Position numbers and translations under genes: made by a program
The notes under the pieces: generated by a model
The model's input: the letters and a program-made list of their open reading frames with translations, nothing else
What the model was told of the DNA's origin: nothing
Database searches by the model: none
NCBI GenBank assembly: GCA_049323795.1
Contig: JBMOOH010000001.1
Span: 62,001-126,000 of the forward strand
Direction: 5' to 3'
Source of the DNA: JAOADN01 sp049323795
Lineage (GTDB): Bacteria; Pseudomonadota; Alphaproteobacteria; Rhodobacterales; Rhodobacteraceae
DNA: 64,000 bases
Part shown: positions 51,343-59,928 of the stretch, piece by piece
How the letters are laid out: every line of letters starts with the position of its first letter
Position numbering within the stretch: position 1 is the stretch's first letter

Positions 51343-51349
51343 TGAGAAC

Positions 51350-52246
51350 TTACAGCCAGGCCATAAGGCAGCCCCAAACGAGACGAACGACAGCGCCGCT
51401 GCTCTCGCGGAGCCGGACGGCCGTGATGTCGAGAGATCGGCTGGGAAGGATGTCGCAGAGGTCGCTGACGTCCTTCCTGCGCAGCCTGTCGCGCGCGAGT
51501 GACTCCGGCACCCAGGCGACTGCAACCCCGACCGATGCCATCTCGACTGCGGCGAGGGTCAGCGCCGTTTCTGCCCGCACGACGATCTGATCGAGGTTCG
51601 CGACCTGCGTCAGGATCGTGCGGTTCATGACCTGACCGAGGAAAACGTCCTCCGGATAGGCAACATAGTCGAGTTCGCCCTGCGCGATCCGCGAGCGGAC
51701 GTCAACGGCGCGCCCGGTCGAAACTATCGGAATAAGGCGGTCGGTGCCGATCACCGCCGTCTCGATGTAGTCCGCGTTGATGGGATGCTCTTCCTCCGGA
51801 AGACGGTAGGCGAGCGCGATATCGGCTTGTCCGGAAAGAAGGAGCGCAAAGCACTGGTCAAGGTTCGCCGACCGCAGCCTGACATGGATGTTGTGCCCAT
51901 CCCGGCCCAGCCGCGCCACCAGGGACGGTGACAGAGACACGGTGAGCGAATGCTGGCTTGCAATCACAACGCGGTCGGCCCCCTCCCGATCGCCGCGCCG
52001 CAGTTCGCCTGCGAGCTGGCGCACGGCCACGACCAGCGCGGCAATCCGATCCTTGTGTTCGGCGATCGCCGGACGCAGGTGCACGGGCTTGCGCGATCGG
52101 TCGAACAACTCAACTCTGAGGGAATCCTCGATTGCCTTGATCCGGCGCGAAAACGCCGACTGTGTCAGATGCCGCCGGCTTGCCGCCTCCGTAAAGGAGC
52201 CGGTCTCTGCGACGGCCAGTATGTCCTCAAGCCACTCGATCCGCAC
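51350..52246 (-). CDS. LysR-type regulator of the sulfonate cluster
   Basis: A 298-aa LysR-family regulator from a GTG at 52244-52246. The N-terminal winged HTH is WLEDILAVAETGSFTEAASR and LTQSAFSRRIKAIEDSLRVE; the remainder is the inducer-binding domain (IHVRLRSANLDQCFALLLSG, IALAYRLPEEEHPINADYIE). It is divergent from cuyA with a perfect palindrome in between. The effector is likely a sulfonate such as cysteate or an intermediate. Its 3' end lies seven bases from the MITE-like element. Confidence 0.9.
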   Translation of the reverse strand: MRIEWLEDILAVAETGSFTEAASRRHLTQSAFSRRIKAIEDSLRVELFDRSRKPVHLRPAIAEHKDRIAALVVAVRQLAGELRRGDREGADRVVIASQHSLTVSLSPSLVARLGRDGHNIHVRLRSANLDQCFALLLSGQADIALAYRLPEEEHPINADYIETAVIGTDRLIPIVSTGRAVDVRSRIAQGELDYVAYPEDVFLGQVMNRTILTQVANLDQIVVRAETALTLAAVEMASVGVAVAWVPESLARDRLRRKDVSDLCDILPSRSLDITAVRLRESSGAVVRLVWGCLMAWL

Positions 52247-52264
52247 AACCGACCACCCATCTCA

Positions 52265-52293
52265 TCATATCATGCATGAATTGCATGATATGA
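52265..52293. promoter_or_regulatory. LysR operator palindrome
   Basis: TCATATCATGCA (52265-52276), five bases TGAAT, then TGCATGATATGA (52282-52293): 12-bp perfect arms. It lies 19 bp from the LysR start and 77 bp from the cuyA start, the usual position for the recognition site of a divergent LysR regulator. Confidence 0.8.
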
Positions 52294-52369
52294 GGTAAAT
52301 TTCGAATTTGTAAACCAGGGTATGGCGTGCAAGTTTCTGAACAAGGCATGTTTCCAAAAGGAAGATCGA

Positions 52370-53404
52370 ATGCACCTCGCGCGCTTTCCCCGCGTCTTCC
52401 TGGCGCATCTTCCCACCCCGCTCGAGCGGCTTGACCGGCTGAGTCACGAACTGGGCGGGCCGGAGATCTGGATCAAGCGCGACGATTGCACCGGCCTGTC
52501 GACGGGCGGCAACAAGACGCGCAAGCTCGAGTTCCTGATGGCCGAGGCGCAGGCAATGGGCGCCGACCTGGTGATGACGCAGGGCGCGACGCAGTCGAAC
52601 CATGCCCGCCAGACGGCAGCGTTCGCCGCGAAGCTCGGGATGGACTGCCACATCCTCCTCGAGGACCGGACCGGCTCGAACGACGCCAACTACAACGGCA
52701 ACGGCAACGTTCTTCTGGACCATCTGCACGGAGCCACGACGGAAAGGCGAGCGGGCGGGCTCGATATGCAGGCAGAGATGGAGGCCGTGGCTGCAAACCT
52801 TCGCGCGAAGGGCCGCAAGGTCTACATCATTCCGGGCGGGGGATCGAATCCGACAGGCGCGCTCGGCTACGTCAATTGCGCCTTCGAACTCGTGGGGCAG
52901 GCAAACGACCGGGGGCTGGTCATCGACCAGGTGGTCACCGCAACCGGCAGCGCGGGGACACAGGCTGGACTTGTGGTCGGGCTGAAGGCCATAAACGCCG
53001 GCATCCCGCTGCTGGGTTTCGGAGTGCGCGCGCCGCGGGCGAAACAGGAGGAGAGCGTTTTCAATCTCGCGTTGCGAACGGCGGAAAAGCTGGGCTGCCC
53101 GGGCGTGGTCGGGCGCGATGATGTCCGCGCCGACAGTGACTACGTAGGGGCGGGGTACGGCATTCCGGGAACGGACACGATCGAAGCCATTCGCATGTTC
53201 GCCGAGATCGAGGGCATCCTGCTCGACCCGGTGTATTCCGGCAAGGGCGCCGCGGGCCTGATCGACTACTGCCGCAAGGGGCGGTTCAGAAAAGGCACGC
53301 GTGTCGTCTTTCTTCATACCGGCGGGTCCGCGGCGCTGTTCGGCTACGACTCGGTCTTCGCCGAGCCGGAACGCGGCCGCGACGGCGGGGCACGTCGCAG
53401 ATGA
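52370..53404 (+). CDS. cuyA: L-cysteate sulfo-lyase (CuyA type), PLP enzyme of the D-cysteine desulfhydrase family
   Basis: PLP-dependent beta-elimination enzyme. The 344-aa protein starts MHLARFPRVFLAHLPTPLER at ATG 52370 with AAGGAAG seven bases upstream. The PLP lysine lies in GLSTGGNKTRKLEFLMAEA; QGATQSNHARQTAAFAAKLG, NYNGNGNVLLDHLHGATTE, PGGGSNPTGALGYVNCAFEL and DPVYSGKGAAGLIDYCRKG follow. These closely match CuyA, which releases sulfite, ammonia and pyruvate from (R)-cysteate; related D-cysteine desulfhydrases are the main alternative. The sulfonate transporter and HpsN-like gene next door favour CuyA. Confidence 0.85.
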   Translation: MHLARFPRVFLAHLPTPLERLDRLSHELGGPEIWIKRDDCTGLSTGGNKTRKLEFLMAEAQAMGADLVMTQGATQSNHARQTAAFAAKLGMDCHILLEDRTGSNDANYNGNGNVLLDHLHGATTERRAGGLDMQAEMEAVAANLRAKGRKVYIIPGGGSNPTGALGYVNCAFELVGQANDRGLVIDQVVTATGSAGTQAGLVVGLKAINAGIPLLGFGVRAPRAKQEESVFNLALRTAEKLGCPGVVGRDDVRADSDYVGAGYGIPGTDTIEAIRMFAEIEGILLDPVYSGKGAAGLIDYCRKGRFRKGTRVVFLHTGGSAALFGYDSVFAEPERGRDGGARRR

Positions 53405-53561
53405 GGCTCCGTCCATTTGCTGGCACTTTCACGCGACAGATCCCGATCCTGTCCTGTCTCTTCGGCATGCGTCCGCCGCTGACGTTCTCGCCCCACGGCT
53501 GCGCGCCGATCGCCGACCATATCGACAACGCCGTCGCGGGTCCGCTTCACGAGACGCCGCC

Positions 53562-54344
53562 ATGACGCGTGCGACCGTAGGCATTCTCGGCGGCATGGGA
53601 CCGGAGGCCACGATACTCCTGATGCAGAAGGTCGTGGCTGCAGTGGATGCGCGCGACGATGCCGACCATGTGCCCCTGCTCGTGGACCAGAACCCGCAGG
53701 TGCCCTCCCGCATTCGCTTTCTCCTTGACCGCAAGGGGGACGATCCCGGCCCGGTTCTCGCTGCAATGGCAGCGCGGCTTCAGCGAGCGGGGGCATCAGC
53801 CATCGCGATGCCCTGCAACACCGCGCACCATTTCGCGCCATCGATCCGCGCCGCTGTTTCAATCCCATTTCTCGATATGGTCGCACTTTCTGTTGTCCGA
53901 GCGGTACAGCGCGCGGGTCCCGCCGGCCCGATCGGCATCCTCGCCTCACCCGCCGTGCGCCGGATTGGGCTGTTCGATGCGCCCCTGGCAACCGCCGGGC
54001 TCAAGCCGCTCTATGCGGACGATGAGGATGCCGTGCTGGCCGCCATTCGCCGCATCAAGGCGCAGGGACCAGACAGCGAGGCGCGTGCGGTGCTGCGTTC
54101 GGCATCTGCCCGGCTGATCGAGCGTGGCGCGCACGTCCAGATGATCGCCTGCACGGAATTCTCCCTGATCGCGGATGCAGTGGCGCCCGGCGCCGATGCC
54201 TTCGACACGCTCGATTGCCTGGTCGAGGCGATCGTTCGCTTTTCACAAGATCGCGGGCTACGCGACGGCAACCGGGCCTCGCCCTCCCTCGCCGCAACGG
54301 CTGGAATGGCGCACCCGGATCATCTCATCCAACCAGAGGAGTGA
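53562..54344 (+). CDS. Aspartate/glutamate racemase family protein, candidate cysteate racemase
   Basis: A 260-aa cofactor-independent amino-acid racemase. GILGGMGPEATILLMQKVV at residues ~7-25, the first catalytic cysteine in AIAMPCNTAHHFAPS and the second in VQMIACTEFSLIADAV are complete. DNase or racemase role for aspartate is usual in this family, but here it lies between cuyA and a TauABC-type importer, so racemising a C3 sulfonated amino acid (cysteate is an aspartate analogue) is plausible. Substrate is inference. A 157-bp gap separates it from cuyA. Confidence 0.85.
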   Translation: MTRATVGILGGMGPEATILLMQKVVAAVDARDDADHVPLLVDQNPQVPSRIRFLLDRKGDDPGPVLAAMAARLQRAGASAIAMPCNTAHHFAPSIRAAVSIPFLDMVALSVVRAVQRAGPAGPIGILASPAVRRIGLFDAPLATAGLKPLYADDEDAVLAAIRRIKAQGPDSEARAVLRSASARLIERGAHVQMIACTEFSLIADAVAPGADAFDTLDCLVEAIVRFSQDRGLRDGNRASPSLAATAGMAHPDHLIQPEE

Positions 54345-54351
54345 ATGGACA

Positions 54352-55344
54352 ATGACGACCCTTGCAAAGAGACTGCTGCTCGGCGCTGCGACTCTGGCGC
54401 TGATGTCCTCGGCCGCGCTCGCAGAAAAAGTCGTGATCGGCCAGTTTGGCAACCCTACTCCGTTCCAGGCCGCGCGGGCGGATGGGAAATTCGATGCGGC
54501 GACGGGCTGGACCATCGAATGGCGCCAGTTCGGCTCGGGCACCGAAGTGATCGCTGCAATGGCCTCGGGCAGCATCCAGGTGGCTGAACTCGGCTCGTCA
54601 CCATTGGCCATCGGCGCCAGCCAGGGTGTCGACTTCCAGCTCTTCATGCTCAGCGAAGGCATCGGCACCGCCGAAAGCCTGATCGCCAAGAAGGACAGCG
54701 GGATCGCATCCGTGGCCGACCTCAGGGGCAAGCGCGTGGCGGTGCCGGTCGGCTCGACCGCGCACTTCTCGCTGATGGGGGCGCTTGCGAACGCGGGCAT
54801 TCCGGAATCCGAAATCACCATCGTCAACATGCCAGCCGACCAGATCGCGGCGGCCTGGGATGGCGGGCAGGTCGATGCAGCCTGGATCTGGGAGCCGGTG
54901 CAGAACCAGATCCTGCAGACCGGAACCTTCATCATCGGCGCCGACCAGACGGCAGCCATGGGCTATCCCACGTTCGACGGCTGGGTGGTGAACACCGAAT
55001 TCGCGAAGGAGAATGCCGACGCCCTCGTCGCCTTTGCACGGACCTTCGACGAGGCAAACAGGGCCTATCTCGCCGACCCCGCAGCCTGGACCGCCGACAG
55101 CGATCCGGTGAAGAAGATCGCCGCAATGACGGGTGCCGATCCCTCCCAGGTGCCGACGATCCTGAAGGGCTTCACCTTCGTGCCACTGGCGGAACAGCTA
55201 AGTGACGCGTGGCTGGGCAGCGCGCCTGCGAAGATGAAGGCGACCGCCGAATTCCTGGTCAAGGCCGGACGGATCGATGCGGCGATCGACGACTATTCCC
55301 CCTTTGTGAATACCTCGATCCTCAAGGCAGCGATCGCGCCTTAG
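54352..55344 (+). CDS. tauA: TauA-type sulfonate ABC transporter substrate-binding protein
   Basis: A 330-aa periplasmic binding protein. MTTLAKRLLLGAATLALMSS with ALA cleavage is a signal peptide. KVVIGQFGNPTPFQAARADG, IEWRQFGSGTEVIAAMASGS, VAELGSSPLAIGASQGVDFQ and AAWDGGQVDAAWIWEPVQ are the landmarks of taurine/sulfonate binding proteins. The real ligand may be cysteate or dihydroxypropanesulfonate rather than taurine, given the flanking enzymes. A hairpin follows between it and tauB. Confidence 0.9.
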   Translation: MTTLAKRLLLGAATLALMSSAALAEKVVIGQFGNPTPFQAARADGKFDAATGWTIEWRQFGSGTEVIAAMASGSIQVAELGSSPLAIGASQGVDFQLFMLSEGIGTAESLIAKKDSGIASVADLRGKRVAVPVGSTAHFSLMGALANAGIPESEITIVNMPADQIAAAWDGGQVDAAWIWEPVQNQILQTGTFIIGADQTAAMGYPTFDGWVVNTEFAKENADALVAFARTFDEANRAYLADPAAWTADSDPVKKIAAMTGADPSQVPTILKGFTFVPLAEQLSDAWLGSAPAKMKATAEFLVKAGRIDAAIDDYSPFVNTSILKAAIAP

Positions 55345-55371
55345 GCGCGTGAGCCTGTCAGCCAATCCCAT

Positions 55372-55395
55372 CGGCCCGGCATGCGCGCCGGGCCG
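55372..55395 (+). other. Intercistronic hairpin between tauA and tauB
   Basis: CGGCCCGGC (55372-55380), loop ATGCGC, GCCGGGCCG (55387-55395): a perfect 9-bp stem without a U-run. Such hairpins after binding-protein genes commonly stabilise the upstream message and give more binding protein than transporter. Confidence 0.6.
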
Positions 55396-55422
55396 CCCCC
55401 CGCAAGTCGGAGGATCAGCGCC

Positions 55423-56211
55423 ATGGGACTGAACGTCAGCAAGGTGTCGGTCGTCTATCCGGCCCAGGGGGGGCGCAAGCCCGTCGCAGCGCTTACGGAG
55501 ATCGACCTCGCCATCGAGCGCGATGAGTTCGTTGTGGCCCTGGGTGCCTCGGGCTGCGGCAAGTCCACTCTTCTCAACCTGATCGCCGGGTTCCTGTCTC
55601 CGTCGTCGGGGGAACTCCTTCTGGACGGCAAGCCGGTGACAGGTCCCGGTGCGGACCGTTCGGTTGTGTTCCAAAAGCATGCCCTGCTGCCCTGGCTGAA
55701 CGTGCTCGACAATGTTGCCTTCGGTCTAAGAATGCAGAACGTCGCGCAGGCCCGCCGCCATGAAGTCGCCGAAAAGTACATCGGGCTTCTCGGCCTCGAC
55801 GGCTTCCAGAAATCGCCCGTGTACATGCTGTCGGGAGGCATGCAGCAGCGCGTCGGCATCGCCCGTGCGCTGACCTGCGATCCGAAGGTCCTGCTGATGG
55901 ACGAACCGCTCGGCGCGCTGGACGCGCTGACCCGCGAGAAGGCGCAGGAACTCATCCTGTCGATCTGGGCGGCAACGCACAAGTCGGTGTTCTTCATCAC
56001 CCATGATGTCGAGGAGGCGCTGTTCATGGGTACCCGCCTCATCGTCATGTCACCGCGCCCCGGGCGCATCACCAACCGCTTCGACCTGCCGTTCTCGCGT
56101 CAGTTCCTTTCCGGAACGCCCGCGCGGGCGGTCAAGGCCTCGCCCGAATTCATCCGGCTCCGCGAGGATGTCCTGAGGATCATCTTTGCCGACGAGGAGG
56201 CCACCGCGTGA
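55423..56211 (+). CDS. tauB: TauB-type sulfonate ABC transporter ATPase
   Basis: A 262-aa ABC ATPase. Walker A GASGCGKSTLLNLIAG near residues 43-58, Q-loop VFQKHALLPWLNVLDNVAFG, signature YMLSGGMQQRVGIARALTCD, Walker B VLLMDEPLGALDALTREKAQ and the H-loop FFITHDVEEALFMGTRLIVM. GGAGG lies about nine bases before ATG 55423. The stop overlaps the GTG start of tauC. Confidence 0.95.
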   Translation: MGLNVSKVSVVYPAQGGRKPVAALTEIDLAIERDEFVVALGASGCGKSTLLNLIAGFLSPSSGELLLDGKPVTGPGADRSVVFQKHALLPWLNVLDNVAFGLRMQNVAQARRHEVAEKYIGLLGLDGFQKSPVYMLSGGMQQRVGIARALTCDPKVLLMDEPLGALDALTREKAQELILSIWAATHKSVFFITHDVEEALFMGTRLIVMSPRPGRITNRFDLPFSRQFLSGTPARAVKASPEFIRLREDVLRIIFADEEATA

Positions 56212-57080
56212 CCGACCCGACCCGCGAGACCGACCCGACCCGCCCTGCCCGCCTGTTCTTCTTCGCAAGCAAGGGTCGCGCCACCAAGCCCGGCGAGATC
56301 TATGGCGTGCCCGGTCAGGGCGACACCCTGTGGCTGTCGCTTCTGTCGATCGTCGTCCTCGTCTTCGTGTGGTGGCTGGTCACGGCTATGGGCTGGGTCA
56401 AGCCTCTGTTCATCCCATCGCCAGGCGCCATTGTGACCAAGTTCGTTCAGATCTGGCAAAACGGCTTCACCAACACGCCTTTCCTCGAGCATGTGGCGAT
56501 CTCGACCGCCCGTGTCTTCGGCGCCTTCATTCTCGCCTGTCTCCTGGGCATCCCGCTCGGCCTGGCCATGGGCATGAGCCCGGTGATCCGCGGCATCTTC
56601 GATCCGCCGATCGAGTTCTACCGCCCGATACCGCCTCTCGCCTACCTGCCTCTGATGATCATCTGGTTCGGCATCGGCGAGACTTCGAAGGTTCTGCTGA
56701 TATTCCTGTCGGTCTTCGCCCCCCTGGCACTCGGCGCCCGGGCCGGGGTGCGGTCCGCGGCCATCGAGCAGATCCACGCCGCCTATTCCTTCGGCGCGAC
56801 GCGCTGGCAGGTGCTGCGTCATGTCATCCTGCCTTCGGCCCTGCCGGAGATCCTGACGGCCATGCGCATCGGCATCGGCTTTGGTTGGACCACGCTTGTT
56901 GCTGCAGAGATGGTCGCTGCGACCTCGGGGCTTGGCTATATGGTTCTCTCGGCCAGCCAGTTCCTGCAAACCTCGACCGTCATCATGGGGATCATCGTGA
57001 TCGCCGCCATCGCCTATGCGTTCGACCTGCTGATGCGCTTTGTCGAACGCCGCGTCGTGCCCTGGAAGGGTCGCATGTAG
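56208..57080 (+). CDS. tauC: TauC-type sulfonate ABC transporter permease
   Basis: A 290-aa inner-membrane permease from GTG 56208. Its first ~45 residues are cytosolic and hydrophilic; about six membrane segments follow, including LLSIVVLVFVWWLVTAMGWV, with the EAA loop AAYSFGATRWQVLRHVILPS and YRPIPPLAYLPLMIIWFGIG, features shared by TauC/SsuC permeases. It partners TauA and TauB to import a sulfonate. It overlaps tauB by four bases. Confidence 0.93.
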   Translation: MTDPTRETDPTRPARLFFFASKGRATKPGEIYGVPGQGDTLWLSLLSIVVLVFVWWLVTAMGWVKPLFIPSPGAIVTKFVQIWQNGFTNTPFLEHVAISTARVFGAFILACLLGIPLGLAMGMSPVIRGIFDPPIEFYRPIPPLAYLPLMIIWFGIGETSKVLLIFLSVFAPLALGARAGVRSAAIEQIHAAYSFGATRWQVLRHVILPSALPEILTAMRIGIGFGWTTLVAAEMVAATSGLGYMVLSASQFLQTSTVIMGIIVIAAIAYAFDLLMRFVERRVVPWKGRM

Positions 57081-57097
57081 CACGGGAAGCCATCCAT

Positions 57098-58408
57098 ATG
57101 ATCTACCTCAAGAAAGCCTCGCACACGGCGGAGACCGGCCAGGTTGACATCCGTGCTGCCGTTGAACGGATGCTCGGCGAGATCGAGCGTGGGGGCGACG
57201 ACGCCGTCCGCCGCTTCGCCCGCGATCTCGACAACTGGACCGGCGACATTGTCGTCCCGCGACATGAGATCGAGGATGCCGCGCGGCGTGTGCCGGAAAA
57301 ACTCAAGGCCGATATCCGCTTCGCACACGGCAACATCCGGCGCTTTGCTGAAGCGCAACTGGCCACCGTCACCGACTTCACCGTCGAAATCCTTCCCGGC
57401 CTCGTCGCCGGTCAAAGGCAGATTCCGGTCTCGGCTGCAGGATGCTACGTTCCGGGCGGGCGCTACAGCCACATCGCCAGCGCGATCATGACCGTGACCA
57501 CAGCACGGGTTGCAGGCGTGCCGCACATCGCAGCCTGCTCGCCGCCGCGGCCCGGAACGGGCATCCCGCCCGCAATCCTGTTCACCATGGATCTCTGCGG
57601 CGCAGACGTGATTTTGAATCTCGGCGGGGTCCAGGGTGTCGCTGCGATGGCGATGGGACTCTTCGGCCTTCCCAAGGCCGATATCCTGGTCGGCCCCGGA
57701 AACCAGTACGTGGCCGAAGCCAAGCGCATCCTCTTCGGCCAGTTCGGAATCGACATGTTCGCCGGACCAACCAACAGCATGGTGATCGCGGACCACATCG
57801 CCGACCCGCACCTCGTGGCCTGGGACCTGATCGGCCAGGCCGAACACGGCTACAATTCACCGGTCTGGCTGGCGACGACCGACCGGGCGCTCGCCGACGC
57901 AGTTATCGCGAAGATCCCGCAGATCATCGACGAACTGCCGGAAATCAACGCGCGGAACGCGCGCGCGGCCTGGGACAATTATGCCGAAGTCATTCTCTGC
58001 GACAGCGCGGAGGAGATGGCCCGGGTCGCTGATGAATACGCGCCCGAACATCTGCACGTGCAGGCGCTCGACCCGGACTGGTGGCTGCAGCGGCTGCGAA
58101 GCTACGGCTCGCTTTTCCTCGGTGAGGAAACCACCGTGGCTTTCGGGGACAAGGCGGCCGGACCCAATCATGTGCTGCCGACGTCCGGCGCCGCGCGCTA
58201 CACTGGCGGTCTGTCGGTGCACAAGTACATGAAGACTGTAACCTGGCAGCGCGCGACGCGGGACGCCGCGCGGTCGCTCGCTGTCGCCACTGCCCGTATC
58301 TCCCGACTGGAGGGAATGGAGGGCCACGCCCGTTCTGCCGATGTCCGGCTGGAGAAGTTCTTCCCCGGCGAATCCTTCGACCTGCGCCCGACCGACGACG
58401 CCGCCTGA
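57098..58408 (+). CDS. hpsN: Sulfopropanediol 3-dehydrogenase (HpsN type), HisD paralogue
   Basis: A 436-aa member of the histidinol-dehydrogenase family. Shared landmarks are AAGCYVPGGRYSHIASAIMT, GLPKADILVGPGNQYVAEAK, DMFAGPTNSMVIADHIADP and DLIGQAEHGYNSPVWLATT. The C-terminal AGPNHVLPTSGAARYTGGLS with VHKYMKTVTWQR differs from HisD, which has ARFSSPL-like sequence there, and matches HpsN, which oxidises (R)-2,3-dihydroxypropane-1-sulfonate to sulfolactate with NAD+. Context with cuyA and TauABC supports a C3-sulfonate role. True HisD is the alternative. Confidence 0.82.
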   Translation: MIYLKKASHTAETGQVDIRAAVERMLGEIERGGDDAVRRFARDLDNWTGDIVVPRHEIEDAARRVPEKLKADIRFAHGNIRRFAEAQLATVTDFTVEILPGLVAGQRQIPVSAAGCYVPGGRYSHIASAIMTVTTARVAGVPHIAACSPPRPGTGIPPAILFTMDLCGADVILNLGGVQGVAAMAMGLFGLPKADILVGPGNQYVAEAKRILFGQFGIDMFAGPTNSMVIADHIADPHLVAWDLIGQAEHGYNSPVWLATTDRALADAVIAKIPQIIDELPEINARNARAAWDNYAEVILCDSAEEMARVADEYAPEHLHVQALDPDWWLQRLRSYGSLFLGEETTVAFGDKAAGPNHVLPTSGAARYTGGLSVHKYMKTVTWQRATRDAARSLAVATARISRLEGMEGHARSADVRLEKFFPGESFDLRPTDDAA

Positions 58409-58452
58409 CAAGCAGGCCATCCCGAAAGTCCGACCCGCGACCCCTTCGATCC

Positions 58453-58621
58453 TTGCCGGACAGGCTCCGGAGAAGGCGGAACCGGATCGGGATCCTGTTC
58501 GGCCGGCTGAAGGACCGGCGCCGGATCGCCACCCGCTACGGCGCTACGGCGCTACGGCCGGTGCCCGAAGGTCTTCCTCTCCGCCGTCGCCCGCGCCGCT
58601 GCCGTCATGTTCCGGCTCTGA
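58453..58621 (+). pseudogene. IS5-family transposase 3' remnant with terminal-repeat motif
   Basis: At 58453-58467 is TTGCCGGACAGGCTC, the complement of the MITE end. Then, in one frame, RRRNRIGILFGRLKDRRRIA reproduces the C-terminal DDE region of IS5-type transposases (usual form RRRN.IE..FGRLKDWRRIATRYD); after a frameshift the end KVFLSAVARAAAVMFRL and a TGA (58619-58621) appear in another frame. The rest of the IS is missing. It lies directly downstream of the hpsN-like gene and underlies the 3' end of the MFS gene on the opposite strand. Confidence 0.75.
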
Positions 58622-59925
58622 CGAGCAATGGGGCCGGGGCCTGTCAACCCCGCCTCTTGTACATGATCGAGGGAACGGTCTTTATGCTCCCGCATGAGCA
58701 CGGCGACGATGGCGCCGGACAGAAACGTCAATGCAGCAATGGATGTGATCGCCCATGACAGCCCCAAGCTGTCGGCGATGAGGCCCGCAGAGAGCGCCCC
58801 AACCGCGTAGCCGAGGTCTCGCCAGAACCGGTAGACGCTGAGCGAGCGGGCACGCCAGGTCGGATGCGAGGCGTCGGAGACGGCGGCGATCAGGCTGGGA
58901 TAAACCATGGCGGTGCCGACACCGAGCATCAGGCTGCCGACGATCCACCACTCGAACCGGGCCGTCGCCGCGGTGAGGAACAGAGCGGCGGCCTGGACCC
59001 ACATGCCCGCGACGATCAGGCCCTTGCGGCCCCATCTGTCACTCAAGGGGCCGGTCGCGATCTGCAGGATGCCCCAGGTCGCCGGATAGATCGCCTTGAG
59101 AATGCCGATGCGCTCGACGCCGAGGCCGAAGGAGGCGAAGAACAGCGGGAAGATGCCCCAGCTCATGCCGTCGTTGAGATTGTTCACGAGACCGGCTTGC
59201 GAGGCGGCGAAGAGATTGCGGTCCCGGAAAGAGGTGAGCGCGAAGACCTCGCGGAAACTGATCGGGGCAGCCTGCTGCGCATGGCCGGAGACCTCCAGCC
59301 GGACGTGGTCGCGCGTGTCGCGGACGAGCAGGATCGACAGCGCGGCACCGAGGACCGCATAGCCGATGCCGAGATAGATCGGCACCGGCCGCAGTCCGTA
59401 GCGCGAAGCGAGATAGCCGGTGAGGAACGCCGTGACACCTACGGCGAGGTAGCCTGCGAACTCGTTGAGGCCGACGGCAAGGCCGCGCGACTTCGGTCCG
59501 GCGAGATCGATCTTCATGATCACGGTCATCGACCAGGCGAGCCCCTGGTTGATGCCGAGAAGGGCGTTGGCCGCGATCACCCATTCCCAATTCGGCGCCC
59601 AGATGATCATGAAAGGCACCGGCAGGCCGGCCAGCCATCCCAACACGAGGACGCGCTTGCGTCCCCAGGAATCAGCGAGCTGGCCCGAGATCAGATTGGC
59701 GAACGCCTTGATCACGCCGAAGCTGACGATGAAGGAGACGATGAGCGTCGTCGACGCGAGATTGAATTCCTCCGATCCGATCAGCGGCACCACCGTGCGT
59801 TCGATCCCGACCATGCCGCCGACGAAGGCGTTGATCAGGACGAGCAGCGCGAATTGCTGCCAGTTCTCCTTCAGGCCGAGCCTGACCAATGCGCCTGCCG
59901 TGTCTGCCGATGCCGCTTCGCCCAT
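58552..59925 (-). CDS. MFS transporter
   Basis: A 457-aa major-facilitator protein with 12 predicted membrane segments. LISGQLADSWGRKRVLVLGW is the loop 2-3 motif (DxxGRK), and GPLSDRWGRKGLIVAGMWVQ its repeat in the second half; GINQGLAWSMTVIMKIDLAG is distinctive. Substrate is not predictable. The last ~25 residues (AAARATAERKTFGHRP region) are encoded by the antisense of the IS5 remnant, so the original C-terminus has been replaced. It ends the minus-strand pair with the MBL-fold gene (three bases apart). Confidence 0.87.
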   Translation of the reverse strand: MGEAASADTAGALVRLGLKENWQQFALLVLINAFVGGMVGIERTVVPLIGSEEFNLASTTLIVSFIVSFGVIKAFANLISGQLADSWGRKRVLVLGWLAGLPVPFMIIWAPNWEWVIAANALLGINQGLAWSMTVIMKIDLAGPKSRGLAVGLNEFAGYLAVGVTAFLTGYLASRYGLRPVPIYLGIGYAVLGAALSILLVRDTRDHVRLEVSGHAQQAAPISFREVFALTSFRDRNLFAASQAGLVNNLNDGMSWGIFPLFFASFGLGVERIGILKAIYPATWGILQIATGPLSDRWGRKGLIVAGMWVQAAALFLTAATARFEWWIVGSLMLGVGTAMVYPSLIAAVSDASHPTWRARSLSVYRFWRDLGYAVGALSAGLIADSLGLSWAITSIAALTFLSGAIVAVLMREHKDRSLDHVQEAGLTGPGPIARQSRNMTAAARATAERKTFGHRP

Positions 59926-59928
59926 GGA

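Noticed and set aside
57098..58408. True histidinol dehydrogenase (HisD) for histidine synthesis
   Set aside because: No other his gene is nearby, and the C-terminal ARYTGGL...KTVTWQR region fits the HpsN branch better; kept only as an alternative.
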